A stretch of DNA of 15,184 nt from an uncultured Marvinbryantia sp. (GCA_934408725.1 CAKRVB010000046.1:1-15184), one strand, 5' to 3'; counted from the stretch's first letter, positions 1 through 6,446 are shown. Notes: a model not told the origin generated them from the letters alone. Program-made: numbers and translations.

Positions 1-85
1 GCGAACAGAACTTCCTAAATAGTCTGGGAAACACGGATGAAAAAAGTATTTACCGTATGCGGTTTTGAAGGTACAACCTTCATAT
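1..85. other. Unassigned spacer upstream of the tRNA cluster
   Basis: No gene is recognisable here. A small hairpin, GAAGGT (67-72) / ACCTTC (76-81) with loop ACA, lies directly before tRNA-Asn and has no T-run, so it looks more like a processing structure than a terminator. The tRNA genes have no promoter of their own that I can see. This fits an rRNA-tRNA spacer in which the tRNAs are read from an upstream rRNA promoter, but no mature 5S or 23S end can be identified. Confidence 0.4.
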
Positions 86-157
86 TCCTCGATAGCTCAA
101 TGGTAGAGCACTCGGCTGTTAACCGAGGGGTTGTTGGTTCGAGCCCAACTCGGGGAG
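86..157 (+). tRNA. tRNA-Asn (GTT)
   Basis: Acceptor arm TCCTCGA (86-92) pairs with TCGGGGA (150-156), and the discriminator is G157. The anticodon stem CTCGG/CCGAG closes loop CTGTTAA, giving anticodon GTT at 118-120, which reads Asn codons. The T-arm has the usual GGTTCGA. CCA is not encoded (CTT follows), so the end must be added enzymatically. It is the first of five tandem tRNAs. Confidence 0.97.
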
Positions 158-192
158 CTTTTGCTAAGAGGAATGTGATTTATTTAGAATAA

Positions 193-264
193 GGCTCCAT
201 GGTCAAGCGGTTAAGACACCGCCCTTTCACGGCGGTAACAGGGGTTCAAATCCCCTTGGAGTCA
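193..264 (+). tRNA. tRNA-Glu (TTC)
   Basis: Acceptor arm GGCTCCA (193-199) pairs with TGGAGTC (257-263) with one G-T pair, and the discriminator is A264. The anticodon stem CCGCC/GGCGG closes loop CTTTCAC with anticodon TTC at 226-228 (Glu). CCA is not encoded. It lies 35 bases after tRNA-Asn with no visible promoter between, consistent with co-transcription. Confidence 0.97.
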
Positions 265-268
265 TTAT

Positions 269-343
269 CGGGGTGTGGCTCAGCTTGGCTAGAGCGCCTG
301 GTTTGGGACCAGGAGGTCGCAGGTTCGAATCCTGTCACCCCGA
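269..343 (+). tRNA. tRNA-Pro (TGG)
   Basis: Acceptor arm CGGGGTG (269-275) pairs with CACCCCG (336-342), and the discriminator is A343. The anticodon stem CCTGG/CCAGG closes loop TTTGGGA with anticodon TGG at 304-306 (Pro). CCA is not encoded. Only four bases separate it from tRNA-Glu, so the two must be cut from a common precursor. Confidence 0.97.
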
Positions 344-355
344 TCCAATAAATAT

Positions 356-426
356 GCGGGTGTAGTTCAATGGTAGAACACCAGCCTTCCAAGCTGGATA
401 CGTGGGTTCGATTCCCATCACCCGCT
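356..426 (+). tRNA. tRNA-Gly (TCC)
   Basis: Acceptor arm GCGGGTG (356-362) pairs with CACCCGC (419-425), and the discriminator is T426. The anticodon stem CCAGC/GCTGG closes loop CTTCCAA with anticodon TCC at 388-390 (Gly). CCA is not encoded. Twelve bases separate it from tRNA-Pro. Confidence 0.97.
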
Positions 427-444
427 TTGCAACAAATAATATAA

Positions 445-516
445 TGGGCTATCGCCAAATGGTAAGGCAACGGACTCTGACTCCGTCATTTCAAGGTTCG
501 AATCCTTGTAGCCCAG
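445..516 (+). tRNA. tRNA-Gln (CTG)
   Basis: Acceptor arm TGGGCTA (445-451) pairs with TAGCCCA (509-515), and the discriminator is G516. The anticodon stem ACGGA/TCCGT closes loop CTCTGAC with anticodon CTG at 477-479, which reads CAG only. A second tRNA-Gln with TTG must exist elsewhere to read CAA. CCA is not encoded. It is the last gene of the tRNA run. Confidence 0.96.
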
Positions 517-522
517 TTTGAA

Positions 523-550
523 AGCAGTGGAAAATCCGCTGCTTTTATTT
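523..550 (+). terminator. Rho-independent terminator of the tRNA cluster
   Basis: A nine-pair stem (523-531 with 535-543, one T-G pair) closes a three-base AAA loop and is followed by a T-rich tract, TTTTATTT. It begins seven bases after tRNA-Gln, so it ends the tRNA transcript. Confidence 0.85.
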
Positions 551-574
551 TTATGTTTTTATTTTAGAAATAAG

Positions 575-603
575 TTGAATCTGAAGCTACAATGTTCTAT
601 AAT
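575..603 (+). promoter_or_regulatory. Promoter of the coaBC operon
   Basis: TTGAAT (575-580) and a perfect TATAAT (598-603) are separated by 17 bases, matching a vegetative sigma promoter. Transcription should start near 610. This rules out the ATG at 592 as the coaBC start, because that codon would sit inside the promoter. Confidence 0.85.
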
Positions 604-642
604 TGGCAAGGTACTTCGATTGGAAATAAAAGGAGAAGGAAA

Positions 643-1830
643 ATGCTCAGAGGAAAAACAGTTGTTTTAGGCGTAACAGGCAGTATTGCAGCTTATAAAA
701 TCGCAACACTGGCAAGTATGTTAGTAAAGAAGCAAGCCAGTGTACATGTAATCATGACAAAGAATGCAACGAATTTTATTAATCCCATTACCTTTGAGAC
801 CCTGACTGGACATAAATGCCTGGTAGATACTTTTGATCGTAATTTTGAGTTTCAGGTAGAGCATGTATCTCTGGCAAAGCAGGCGGATGTTGTGATGATT
901 GCACCGGCCAGTGCCAATGTCATTGGAAAACTGGCACATGGCCTTGCAGATGATATGCTGACGACGACACTTTTAGCATGTAAATGTCCCAGGATAGTTT
1001 CTCCAGCCATGAATACAGCGATGTTTGAGAATCCAATCGTGCAGGACAATCTGAAAATACTGGAAAAATATGGATATGAAGTTATACAGCCAGCCAGCGG
1101 CTATCTTGCCTGTGGGGATACTGGATCAGGAAAGATGCCGGAAGCAGAGACATTGTATCAATATATAGAGAGAACACTGGCAGGCCCGAAGGATCTGGTT
1201 GGAAAAAAAGTATTGGTTACTGCGGGACCTACCCAGGAGAACATTGATCCGGTTCGTTATATCACGAATCATTCATCTGGCAAGATGGGATATGCGGTAG
1301 CAAGGGCCGCCATGCTCAGAGGTGCTGATGTGACGTTGGTCAGTGGTCAGACTGCACTGACTCCACCGATGTTTGTAAAGTATGTGCAGATTACTACAGC
1401 TGAAGAAATGTACCAGGAAGTCACCAGCAGAAGTGATGAGCAGGACATTATTATCAAGGCAGCTGCGGTGGCAGATTATCGTCCGAAGACGGTCTATGAG
1501 AATAAAGTGAAAAAAAAGGAAGGTCAGATGGCAATCGAGTTGGAACGGACCAGAGACATACTGGCTTACCTGGGTGAACATAAAAAAGAAAATCAGTTTT
1601 TGTGTGGATTTTCTATGGAAACGGAGAACATGATAGGTAATTCCAGAGCCAAATTACAGAAGAAGAATCTGGACATGGTGGCAGCCAACAATGTAAAAGT
1701 AGAAGGCGCCGGATTCCAGGGAGATACAAATGTAATGACTCTGATTACACAGGATCAGGAAATTGCCCTTCCATTAATGAGTAAGGAGGAGGCAGCGAAT
1801 AAGATCCTGGATATAATAGCAACCCGTTAA
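643..1830 (+). CDS. coaBC: Bifunctional phosphopantothenoylcysteine decarboxylase / phosphopantothenate-cysteine ligase
   Basis: This 395-residue cytosolic enzyme carries out two steps of coenzyme A synthesis: joining cysteine to 4'-phosphopantothenate (CoaB half) and decarboxylating the product to 4'-phosphopantetheine (CoaC half, FMN-dependent). The N-terminal flavoprotein domain (about 1-180) shows His74 in the EHVSL segment, the PAMNTAM motif with Asn124, and ACGD with Cys157, which are the catalytic positions known in the Dfp family. The CoaB domain (about 186-395) has VTAGPTQE, the NHSSGKMG segment, AAAVADY and NLDMVAANN. An in-frame ATG exists 17 codons upstream at 592, but it overlaps the promoter. 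The start at 643 has AGGAGAAGG (631-639) before it and gives the normal family length and N-terminus. It is first in an operon with panT and coaX. Confidence 0.96.
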   Translation: MLRGKTVVLGVTGSIAAYKIATLASMLVKKQASVHVIMTKNATNFINPITFETLTGHKCLVDTFDRNFEFQVEHVSLAKQADVVMIAPASANVIGKLAHGLADDMLTTTLLACKCPRIVSPAMNTAMFENPIVQDNLKILEKYGYEVIQPASGYLACGDTGSGKMPEAETLYQYIERTLAGPKDLVGKKVLVTAGPTQENIDPVRYITNHSSGKMGYAVARAAMLRGADVTLVSGQTALTPPMFVKYVQITTAEEMYQEVTSRSDEQDIIIKAAAVADYRPKTVYENKVKKKEGQMAIELERTRDILAYLGEHKKENQFLCGFSMETENMIGNSRAKLQKKNLDMVAANNVKVEGAGFQGDTNVMTLITQDQEIALPLMSKEEAANKILDIIATR

Positions 1831-1835
1831 CCGGA

Positions 1836-1884
1836 TTTTGGACAGAAACTGTCCGTCCATCACCGTATTGTATCCCTGAAGGGA
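1836..1884 (+). other. Two small hairpins between coaBC and panT
   Basis: GGACAG (1840-1845) / CTGTCC (1849-1854) forms a tight stem with an AAA loop, and TCCC (1873-1876) / GGGA (1881-1884) forms a second with loop TGAA. Neither is followed by a T-run, so neither is a convincing terminator. They could be RNA-stability or processing elements within the operon transcript. Confidence 0.4.
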
Positions 1885-1904
1885 ACAGTAACAAGGAGGA
1901 AATT

Positions 1905-2504
1905 ATGAGAAACACCAAAACAAGTAACATGACCATTATGGCACTGATGACAGCGGTATTACTGATCTTTGCCTGCACACCGATTGGTACCATCCCGATT
2001 GGACCATTATCCATATCAATGAATATGATACCGGTTGCGATCTGCGCTGTTGCAATGGGACCAGCCGGAGGAGCAGCAGCTGGAGCAATCTTTGGACTTT
2101 TAAGCTTTCTGCAGTGCTTCGGAATCGGTATTCCAAGTGGAATGGGTATCATCTTAGTGGGAATTAATCCATTTCTGGCATTTATTCAGAGATTTGTACC
2201 AAGACTGCTGGATGGATTACTGTTGGGCTATATTTTCCGTGCAGTAAGCAAGAAAAATGTATATGTGGCATGTGCAGTTACCGGATTTTTTTCTGCATTT
2301 TTAAATACCGTATTTTTCATGACAGCACTGGTTCTGTTATTTGGCAATACCGAATATGTACAGGGACTGATCGCAGGAAGAAATATTATCGTATTTATCT
2401 GTGCCTTTGTAGGTGTAAATGCAGTAGTAGAAATGGTAGTAGCGACATTGATCACTGGCGCTGTGGGAAGTGCATTATTCAGAGCCAAAGTATTGAGCAG
2501 ATAA
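1905..2504 (+). CDS. panT: ECF transporter S component, probably for pantothenate
   Basis: This 199-residue, strongly hydrophobic protein has about six membrane segments and an N-terminal pattern typical of ECF substrate-binding (S) components: a short polar start, a hydrophobic helix, then GPLSISMNMIPVAI and a Gly/Ala-rich AMGPAGGAAAGA segment. S components bind a vitamin and work with shared EcfA/EcfA'/EcfT energising subunits, which are not encoded here, so it would be a group II system. Its position between coaBC and coaX, with no other gene between, points to pantothenate as substrate (PanT in Firmicutes). That assignment rests on context rather than on residues. AAGGAGG at 1893-1899 supports the start. 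The stop is 13 bases before coaX. Confidence 0.8.
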   Translation: MRNTKTSNMTIMALMTAVLLIFACTPIGTIPIGPLSISMNMIPVAICAVAMGPAGGAAAGAIFGLLSFLQCFGIGIPSGMGIILVGINPFLAFIQRFVPRLLDGLLLGYIFRAVSKKNVYVACAVTGFFSAFLNTVFFMTALVLLFGNTEYVQGLIAGRNIIVFICAFVGVNAVVEMVVATLITGAVGSALFRAKVLSR

Positions 2505-2517
2505 AAGGAGAACGTCA

Positions 2518-3285
2518 ATGATTCTGACCATAGATATCGGAAATACCAACATCGTGGTTGGTGGTATCGACAAGGATAAAACACATTTTATAGAGCGTAT
2601 TTCAACAGTACGTACCAAGACAGAGCTGGAATATGCCATAGATATCAAGCTGCTTCTGGACATTAATAAGATTAAAGCAGATCAGATCGAGGGTGGAATT
2701 ATCTCATCAGTAGTTCCGCAGATCACAAATATCGTGAAGATTGCTGCTGAAAAGATTTTGAAAACAGAAGTTATGGTACTGGCAGCCGGAGTAAAGACCG
2801 GACTGAATATCAAGATCGACAATCCAGCCCAGCTGGGTGCAGATCTGGTTGCCAATGCAGTAGCTGGCATCAACAATTATCCGGTTCCACTGATCATCAT
2901 TGATATGGGAACAGCGACTACACTTTCCGTAGTAGATGAGAAAAAGCAGTACATAGGCGGTATGATCCTTCCGGGACCACGTATTTCCCTGGATGCACTG
3001 ACTGCTCGGGCTTCACAGCTCAGCGGTATCAGCCTGGAAGCACCAAAGAACATCGTAGGTAAGAATACCATCGAATGTATGAAAAGCGGTATTGTATACA
3101 GCAATGCTGCAGCTATGGACGGAATGATTGAGAGAATCGAAGAAGAGATCGGAAGTAAGGCAACCGTAGTAGCTACCGGTGGACTGGCCAAGAGCATCAT
3201 TCCACATTGCAAGCGGGAAGTCATCCTGGATGAAGAACTGATGCTGAAAGGGCTCTATATCATATACGAGAAAAATAAGCAATAA
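2518..3285 (+). CDS. coaX: Type III pantothenate kinase
   Basis: This 255-residue cytosolic kinase phosphorylates pantothenate, the first step of coenzyme A synthesis. It belongs to the ASKHA fold. DIGNTN with Asp6 near the N-terminus is the phosphate-binding motif. GADL with Asp109 carries the presumed catalytic base. DMGTATT with Asp129 corresponds to the monovalent-cation site, and GGMILPGPRIS follows. Length and motif order match CoaX. AAAAGGAG precedes the ATG, within and just after the panT stop, so translation is probably linked. With panT and coaBC it covers pantothenate uptake to phosphopantetheine. CoaD and CoaE are not in the window. Type III kinases are known to be insensitive to feedback by CoA. 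Confidence 0.96.
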   Translation: MILTIDIGNTNIVVGGIDKDKTHFIERISTVRTKTELEYAIDIKLLLDINKIKADQIEGGIISSVVPQITNIVKIAAEKILKTEVMVLAAGVKTGLNIKIDNPAQLGADLVANAVAGINNYPVPLIIIDMGTATTLSVVDEKKQYIGGMILPGPRISLDALTARASQLSGISLEAPKNIVGKNTIECMKSGIVYSNAAAMDGMIERIEEEIGSKATVVATGGLAKSIIPHCKREVILDEELMLKGLYIIYEKNKQ

Positions 3286-3306
3286 GAAAATTCAATAAAA
3301 ACAAAG

Positions 3307-3357
3307 AAAAGACTGTACATTCTTACATGAAATCATGTGAAAAGTACAGTCTTTTTT
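3307..3357 (+). terminator. Strong terminator after coaX
   Basis: The outer stem GACTGTAC (3311-3318) / GTACAGTC (3344-3351) encloses an eight-pair inner stem (3323-3330 with 3333-3340, loop AA). Six T follow at 3352-3357, and A-rich sequence at 3307-3310 lengthens the stem. It separates the CoA operon from marR. Confidence 0.92.
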
Positions 3358-3377
3358 ATCGTTCATAAAATGAAAAG

Positions 3378-3406
3378 TTGACAATTTTCTGATAACGTGT
3401 TATTGT
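3378..3406 (+). promoter_or_regulatory. Promoter of the marR-tauE cassette
   Basis: A perfect TTGACA (3378-3383) is followed after 17 bases by TATTGT (3401-3406). The expected start is near 3413, giving a 5' leader of about 45 bases before marR. The spacer and -10 overlap the palindromes described separately. Confidence 0.8.
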
Positions 3407-3441
3407 TTCAAAAGTGAATAGTTCAATATTGAAATAATAAC
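3392..3441. promoter_or_regulatory. Candidate MarR operator palindromes
   Basis: Three symmetric elements overlap. ATAAC-GT-GTTAT (3392-3403) is a perfect 5+2+5 palindrome over the spacer and -10. TTCAAT-ATTGAA (3422-3433) is a perfect 12-base palindrome downstream of the predicted start. GTTATTGTTTCAA (3399-3411) and TTGAAATAATAAC (3429-3441) form a 13-base inverted repeat with one mismatch. MarR proteins are homodimers that typically bind short palindromes such as these at their own promoters, so autorepression is the simplest reading. It is an inference from position and symmetry. Confidence 0.6.
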
Positions 3442-3457
3442 ATGGAAAGGAGTTACC

Positions 3458-3928
3458 ATGAATCAGTTACTTTTTATGATTCACAGTTCTCTGGAATTGT
3501 ATGAAAGTCTCTGCCAACCGGTGTGCAGAGAATGTGGCATTCCGCAGACAGCGCTGGATATCTTGTTGTTTCTGGCGAATAATCCGGAGTATTATACCGC
3601 ACGGGATATTTGTCGTGTCAGAGGAATCAAGGCAAATCTGGTCTCGTTCCATGTGGAGAAGCTGGTACAGGAGGGATATCTGGAACGTAAGGCGATACCG
3701 GGAGACCGGAGGCAGGTGAGACTGCTTCTGACCGAGAAGACAGATCCGGTGATTGCGCAGGGCAGAGCGGTACAGCAAAACTACCGGGAGATCCTGACAG
3801 ATCATATCGCACCATCTGATCTGGAGGCATTTCAGCGATGCATGAATACCATTCGTCAGAACATTGAGCAGGCGAAAAAGAGCAGTATAAAAGGAAAATC
3901 TACAGAAAAAGGGGATAAGAAAAGATGA
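3458..3928 (+). CDS. MarR-family transcriptional regulator
   Basis: This 156-residue protein is predicted to bind DNA as a dimer. A winged helix-turn-helix spans about residues 30-95: helix ALDILLFLA, the TARDICRV...KANLVSFHVEKL recognition region, and a wing with PGDRRQVRLLLT, where the Asp-Arg-Arg pattern is characteristic of MarR wings. The dimerising helices lie on either side. Cysteines 19, 23 and 26 form a C-x3-C-x2-C group in the first helix, and Cys52 and Cys128 are also present. The tail (about 140-156) is Lys-rich. AAAGGAG (3446-3452) supports the start. Its stop overlaps the tauE start as ATGA, so the two are translationally coupled. The promoter carries palindromes consistent with autoregulation. 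The ligand is not known. The Cys group raises the possibility of thiol, metal or sulfur sensing. Confidence 0.88.
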   Translation: MNQLLFMIHSSLELYESLCQPVCRECGIPQTALDILLFLANNPEYYTARDICRVRGIKANLVSFHVEKLVQEGYLERKAIPGDRRQVRLLLTEKTDPVIAQGRAVQQNYREILTDHIAPSDLEAFQRCMNTIRQNIEQAKKSSIKGKSTEKGDKKR

Positions 3929-4701
3929 ATCTGTTTATAACTATCTTAGTAACATTTTTTGCCGGTATGGGTGCCGGTCTGGGAACCGGGTTTGCCGGTA
4001 TGAGTGCGGCTGCGGTAATCAGTCCTATGCTGATTACCTTTCTGCATATGGACCCATATATGGCAGTGGGAATTGCCCTGTCATCGGATGTACTGGCCAG
4101 TGCGGTATCTGCCTATACCTATGGGAAAAATAAGAATCTGGACATTAAAAATGGTGTCATTATGATGTGCAGTGTCCTGATATTTACAGTAGTGGGAAGT
4201 TTCATTGCCAGTCTGGTACCGTCCAGAACCATGGGAGGATTTTCCACAGTCATGACCTTTTTCCTTGGTGTGAAGTTTATTGTAAAACCAGTCATGACCA
4301 CAAAGGAAAGCATGCAGGCAGTATCAGCGAAAAAGAGAGCCATGCAGTCAATTATCTGCGGTATGCTGATTGGATTTATCTGTGGATTCGTTGGAGCAGG
4401 CGGCGGTATGATGATGCTTCTGATCCTGACCAGTGTACTGGGATATGAACTGAAGACCGCAGTGGGAACCAGTGTTTTCATTATGACATTTACTGCACTT
4501 ACAGGGGCGGTATCTCATTTTGCTATTGGTGGTTCACCAGACTGGATGGTCTGGACGCTGTGCGTAGTATTTACCTTTATCTGGGCACGAATTGCAGCTG
4601 TTTTTGCCAATAAGGCAGAGCCAAAGACACTGAATCGCGCGACGGGTGTTGTTCTGGTGATTCTTGGAGCAGCCATCTTCATTTTCTCCATGCTCTCATA
4701 A
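3925..4701 (+). CDS. TauE/SafE (TSUP) family membrane exporter
   Basis: This 258-residue integral membrane protein has about eight predicted helices in two related halves. Each half opens with a Gly-rich segment: GAGLGTGFAGMSAAAVISP near residues 16-34, and GFICGFVGAGGGMMML near 150-165. This is the hallmark of the TSUP family, whose members move sulfite, sulfoacetate, thiosulfate or other small organic anions. The start overlaps the marR stop by four bases, with AAGGGGA (3909-3915) as ribosome binding site. Direct coupling to a MarR gene suggests it exports whatever that regulator responds to. Substrate and direction cannot be read from the sequence. A strong terminator follows, so this is a two-gene unit. 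Confidence 0.88.
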   Translation: MNLFITILVTFFAGMGAGLGTGFAGMSAAAVISPMLITFLHMDPYMAVGIALSSDVLASAVSAYTYGKNKNLDIKNGVIMMCSVLIFTVVGSFIASLVPSRTMGGFSTVMTFFLGVKFIVKPVMTTKESMQAVSAKKRAMQSIICGMLIGFICGFVGAGGGMMMLLILTSVLGYELKTAVGTSVFIMTFTALTGAVSHFAIGGSPDWMVWTLCVVFTFIWARIAAVFANKAEPKTLNRATGVVLVILGAAIFIFSMLS

Positions 4702-4706
4702 AATAC

Positions 4707-4735
4707 TTTTCATGCCGTTGGAATCGTGATAGAAT
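4707..4735 (+). promoter_or_regulatory. Possible weak promoter before sdaAB
   Basis: TTTTCA (4707-4712) and TAGAAT (4730-4735) are 17 bases apart. The -35 is a poor match. If real, transcription would begin inside the 5' arm of the terminator at 4737-4789, which would weaken that hairpin. No better promoter for sdaAB is obvious between the terminator and the gene. Confidence 0.3.
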
Positions 4736-4736
4736 G

Positions 4737-4789
4737 AGTACGGTTCAGATTCAAAATGTCAGAAAATGGATCTGGACCGTACTTTTTTT
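4737..4789 (+). terminator. Terminator between tauE and sdaAB
   Basis: A 14-pair stem (4737-4750 with 4770-4783, one T-G pair) closes a 19-base loop and runs straight into seven T. It ends 36 bases before the sdaAB start. It should end the marR-tauE transcript. Whether it also acts as an attenuator for sdaAB is open. Confidence 0.88.
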
Positions 4790-4825
4790 GCTTATAAGTA
4801 TACGAGTGGAAAGGAACTACGATAC

Positions 4826-5485
4826 ATGAATGTATTTGATATTATAGGCCCGGTGATGATCGGTCCGTCTTCCAGCCATACGGCAGGAGCGGTACGTCTG
4901 GGCCGTGTGGCATGGCAGATTCTGGAGGATAAACCAGTAAAGGCAGTGATTGAACTGTCAGGATCTTTCGCCCAGACATATAAAGGACATGGAACGGATA
5001 AAGCATTAATTGCCGGCATCATGGGAATGGATTCGTATGATGAACGGATTCGTTGTTCACTGGAACTGGCCAGAGAGCAGGGACTGGAGTATGAGTTTCA
5101 TGAAGTGAATATACCGGACGCACATCCCAATACCGCACACATTTTCCTTTATGGGGAGAGTGGAAAGACGGCAGATATTCAGGGCGCTTCGGTAGGAGGT
5201 GGCAATATTCTGGTGGAGAAGATCAATGGAATGGATGTGGCCTATACAGGACAGAGTACCACCATTTTGGTTCGCCATTACGACCGGCCGGGAGCGATCG
5301 CAGCGGTAACGAATTTTATGGCATATTCAGATGTGAATATTGGGAACTTCCGTCTGTCCAGACAGAAAAAAGGTGGAGAAGCTATTATGACCATTGAGAT
5401 TGACGGAGCAGCACCAGAGGGACTGACTGCGCAGCTGAAGGTACTGCCACATGTGATCAGTGCGATTATTCTGAAAGTGATATAG
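4826..5485 (+). CDS. sdaAB: L-serine dehydratase, iron-sulfur-dependent, beta subunit
   Basis: This is the 219-residue beta subunit of the cytosolic, oxygen-sensitive enzyme that converts L-serine to pyruvate and ammonia. The N-terminal domain has GPSSSHTAGAVRLG at about 13-26, GTDKALIAGI at 56-65, HPNTA at 100-104 and GGGNI at 124-128. An ACT domain occupies about 146-219 (TTILVRHYDRPGAIAAVT at its start). ACT domains generally bind amino acids, and here it probably mediates serine control or folding. An in-frame ATG at 4766 would add 20 residues encoded across the upstream terminator stem, so it is rejected. ATG 4826 has GGAAAGG (4808-4814) before it and gives the normal length. The alpha-subunit gene follows eight bases after the stop. 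Confidence 0.95.
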   Translation: MNVFDIIGPVMIGPSSSHTAGAVRLGRVAWQILEDKPVKAVIELSGSFAQTYKGHGTDKALIAGIMGMDSYDERIRCSLELAREQGLEYEFHEVNIPDAHPNTAHIFLYGESGKTADIQGASVGGGNILVEKINGMDVAYTGQSTTILVRHYDRPGAIAAVTNFMAYSDVNIGNFRLSRQKKGGEAIMTIEIDGAAPEGLTAQLKVLPHVISAIILKVI

Positions 5486-5493
5486 GAGCAGTT

Positions 5494-6375
5494 ATGGAAT
5501 ATTTGACAATACAGGAATTGGTAGAGACAGCAGAGAAGAAGAAAATGAGCATCGGAGCGGTGGTACTGGAAGATCAGGCTGTGCAGATGGAGCAGAGCAA
5601 AGAAAAACTGCTCTCCCAGATGGAGGAGAATCTTCGTGTCATGGAAAAAGCAGTGGAGAGTGGAATGGATCCAGAACTTCGGTCTACTTCAGGACTGACC
5701 GGGGGTGATGCCTGGAAGATGATGCAGTATGCCAAAAAGGGCGGTATCACAGGCAGTTTTATGACAAAAGCGATGGCCAGAGCACTGGCAGTATCTGAAT
5801 ATAATGCAGCCATGGGAAAGATCGTGGCTGCGCCAACTGCAGGCTCCTGCGGTATCATGCCGGGGTGTCTGGTGACTATGATGGAAGCGCATCAGATTCC
5901 GAGAGAAAAAATCATAGAAGGTATGTTTACGGCAGCAGGATTCGGTATTGTGATAGCCAAAAGAGCCAGCATTGCCGGAGCACAGGGCGGCTGTCAGGCA
6001 GAGTGTGGTTCCGCAGCAGCGATGACCGCAGCAGCATTGACAGAAATCATGGGTGGAACGCCAAAGCAGGCAGCAGATGCCTGTGCCATGGCAATCAAAA
6101 ATCAGCTTGGACTGGTATGCGATCCGGTGGCCGGATTGGTGGAGATCCCATGCATCAAGCGAAATGTGGGAGGCATCATGATTGCTTTTTCGGCGGCTGA
6201 TATGGCGCTGGCTGGAATGGAATCCAAGATTCCGGCGGATGAAGTCATCGATGCCATGAAGGAAGTGGGAGACAGCATGCCATGTGCCATGAAGGAAACG
6301 GCATTGGGAGGTCTTGCCAATACACCGACGGCAAAGCGAATGAAAGAACAGGTCTTCGGGAAGAAGGAAGCGTAA
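5494..6375 (+). CDS. sdaAA: L-serine dehydratase, iron-sulfur-dependent, alpha subunit
   Basis: This is the 293-residue catalytic subunit, which carries the [4Fe-4S] cluster that acts as a Lewis acid on the serine hydroxyl. Motifs in order are STSGLTGGDAWK (about 64-75), APTAGSCGIMPG (113-124), AGAQGGCQAECG (161-172), LVCDPVAG (207-214) and IPCIKRNVGG (218-227). Cys167, Cys209 and Cys220 are spaced 42 and 11 residues apart, which matches the cluster-ligand spacing I recall for the single-chain Legionella enzyme, so these are the likely ligands. AGGAG overlaps the sdaAB stop and ATG 5494 follows, so the two subunits should be made together. The enzyme allows growth on serine as carbon source and removes excess serine. 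A bidirectional terminator follows. Confidence 0.96.
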   Translation: MEYLTIQELVETAEKKKMSIGAVVLEDQAVQMEQSKEKLLSQMEENLRVMEKAVESGMDPELRSTSGLTGGDAWKMMQYAKKGGITGSFMTKAMARALAVSEYNAAMGKIVAAPTAGSCGIMPGCLVTMMEAHQIPREKIIEGMFTAAGFGIVIAKRASIAGAQGGCQAECGSAAAMTAAALTEIMGGTPKQAADACAMAIKNQLGLVCDPVAGLVEIPCIKRNVGGIMIAFSAADMALAGMESKIPADEVIDAMKEVGDSMPCAMKETALGGLANTPTAKRMKEQVFGKKEA

Positions 6376-6400
6376 AGGTATAGATAAGTTGAACATAAGA

Positions 6401-6446
6401 AAATACCCTGTGGAGCATGTGCAGACAATATCCACAGGGCATTTTT
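6401..6446. terminator. Bidirectional terminator between convergent sdaAA and pepT
   Basis: CCCTGTGGA (6406-6414) pairs perfectly with TCCACAGGG (6431-6439). On the plus strand it is followed by ATTTTT. On the minus strand the stem is followed by TATTTTC. It can serve both converging genes. Confidence 0.88.

Noticed and set aside
246..470. 74-residue reading frame on the minus strand with GDGNRTHVSSLEG and GFEPATSWSQ
   Set aside because: It runs antisense through the Pro and Gly tRNA genes and into the flanking Glu and Gln tRNAs. Such tRNA-antisense frames are a well-known source of spurious database proteins with exactly these phrases. No ribosome binding site.
592..642. Upstream in-frame start of coaBC
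   Set aside because: The ATG lies within the promoter (between -35 and -10), while ATG 643 has a strong ribosome binding site and the expected family N-terminus.
4766..4825. Upstream in-frame start of sdaAB
   Set aside because: The added 20 codons cover the 3' arm and T-run of the terminator, and the family N-terminus begins at ATG 4826 behind GGAAAGG.
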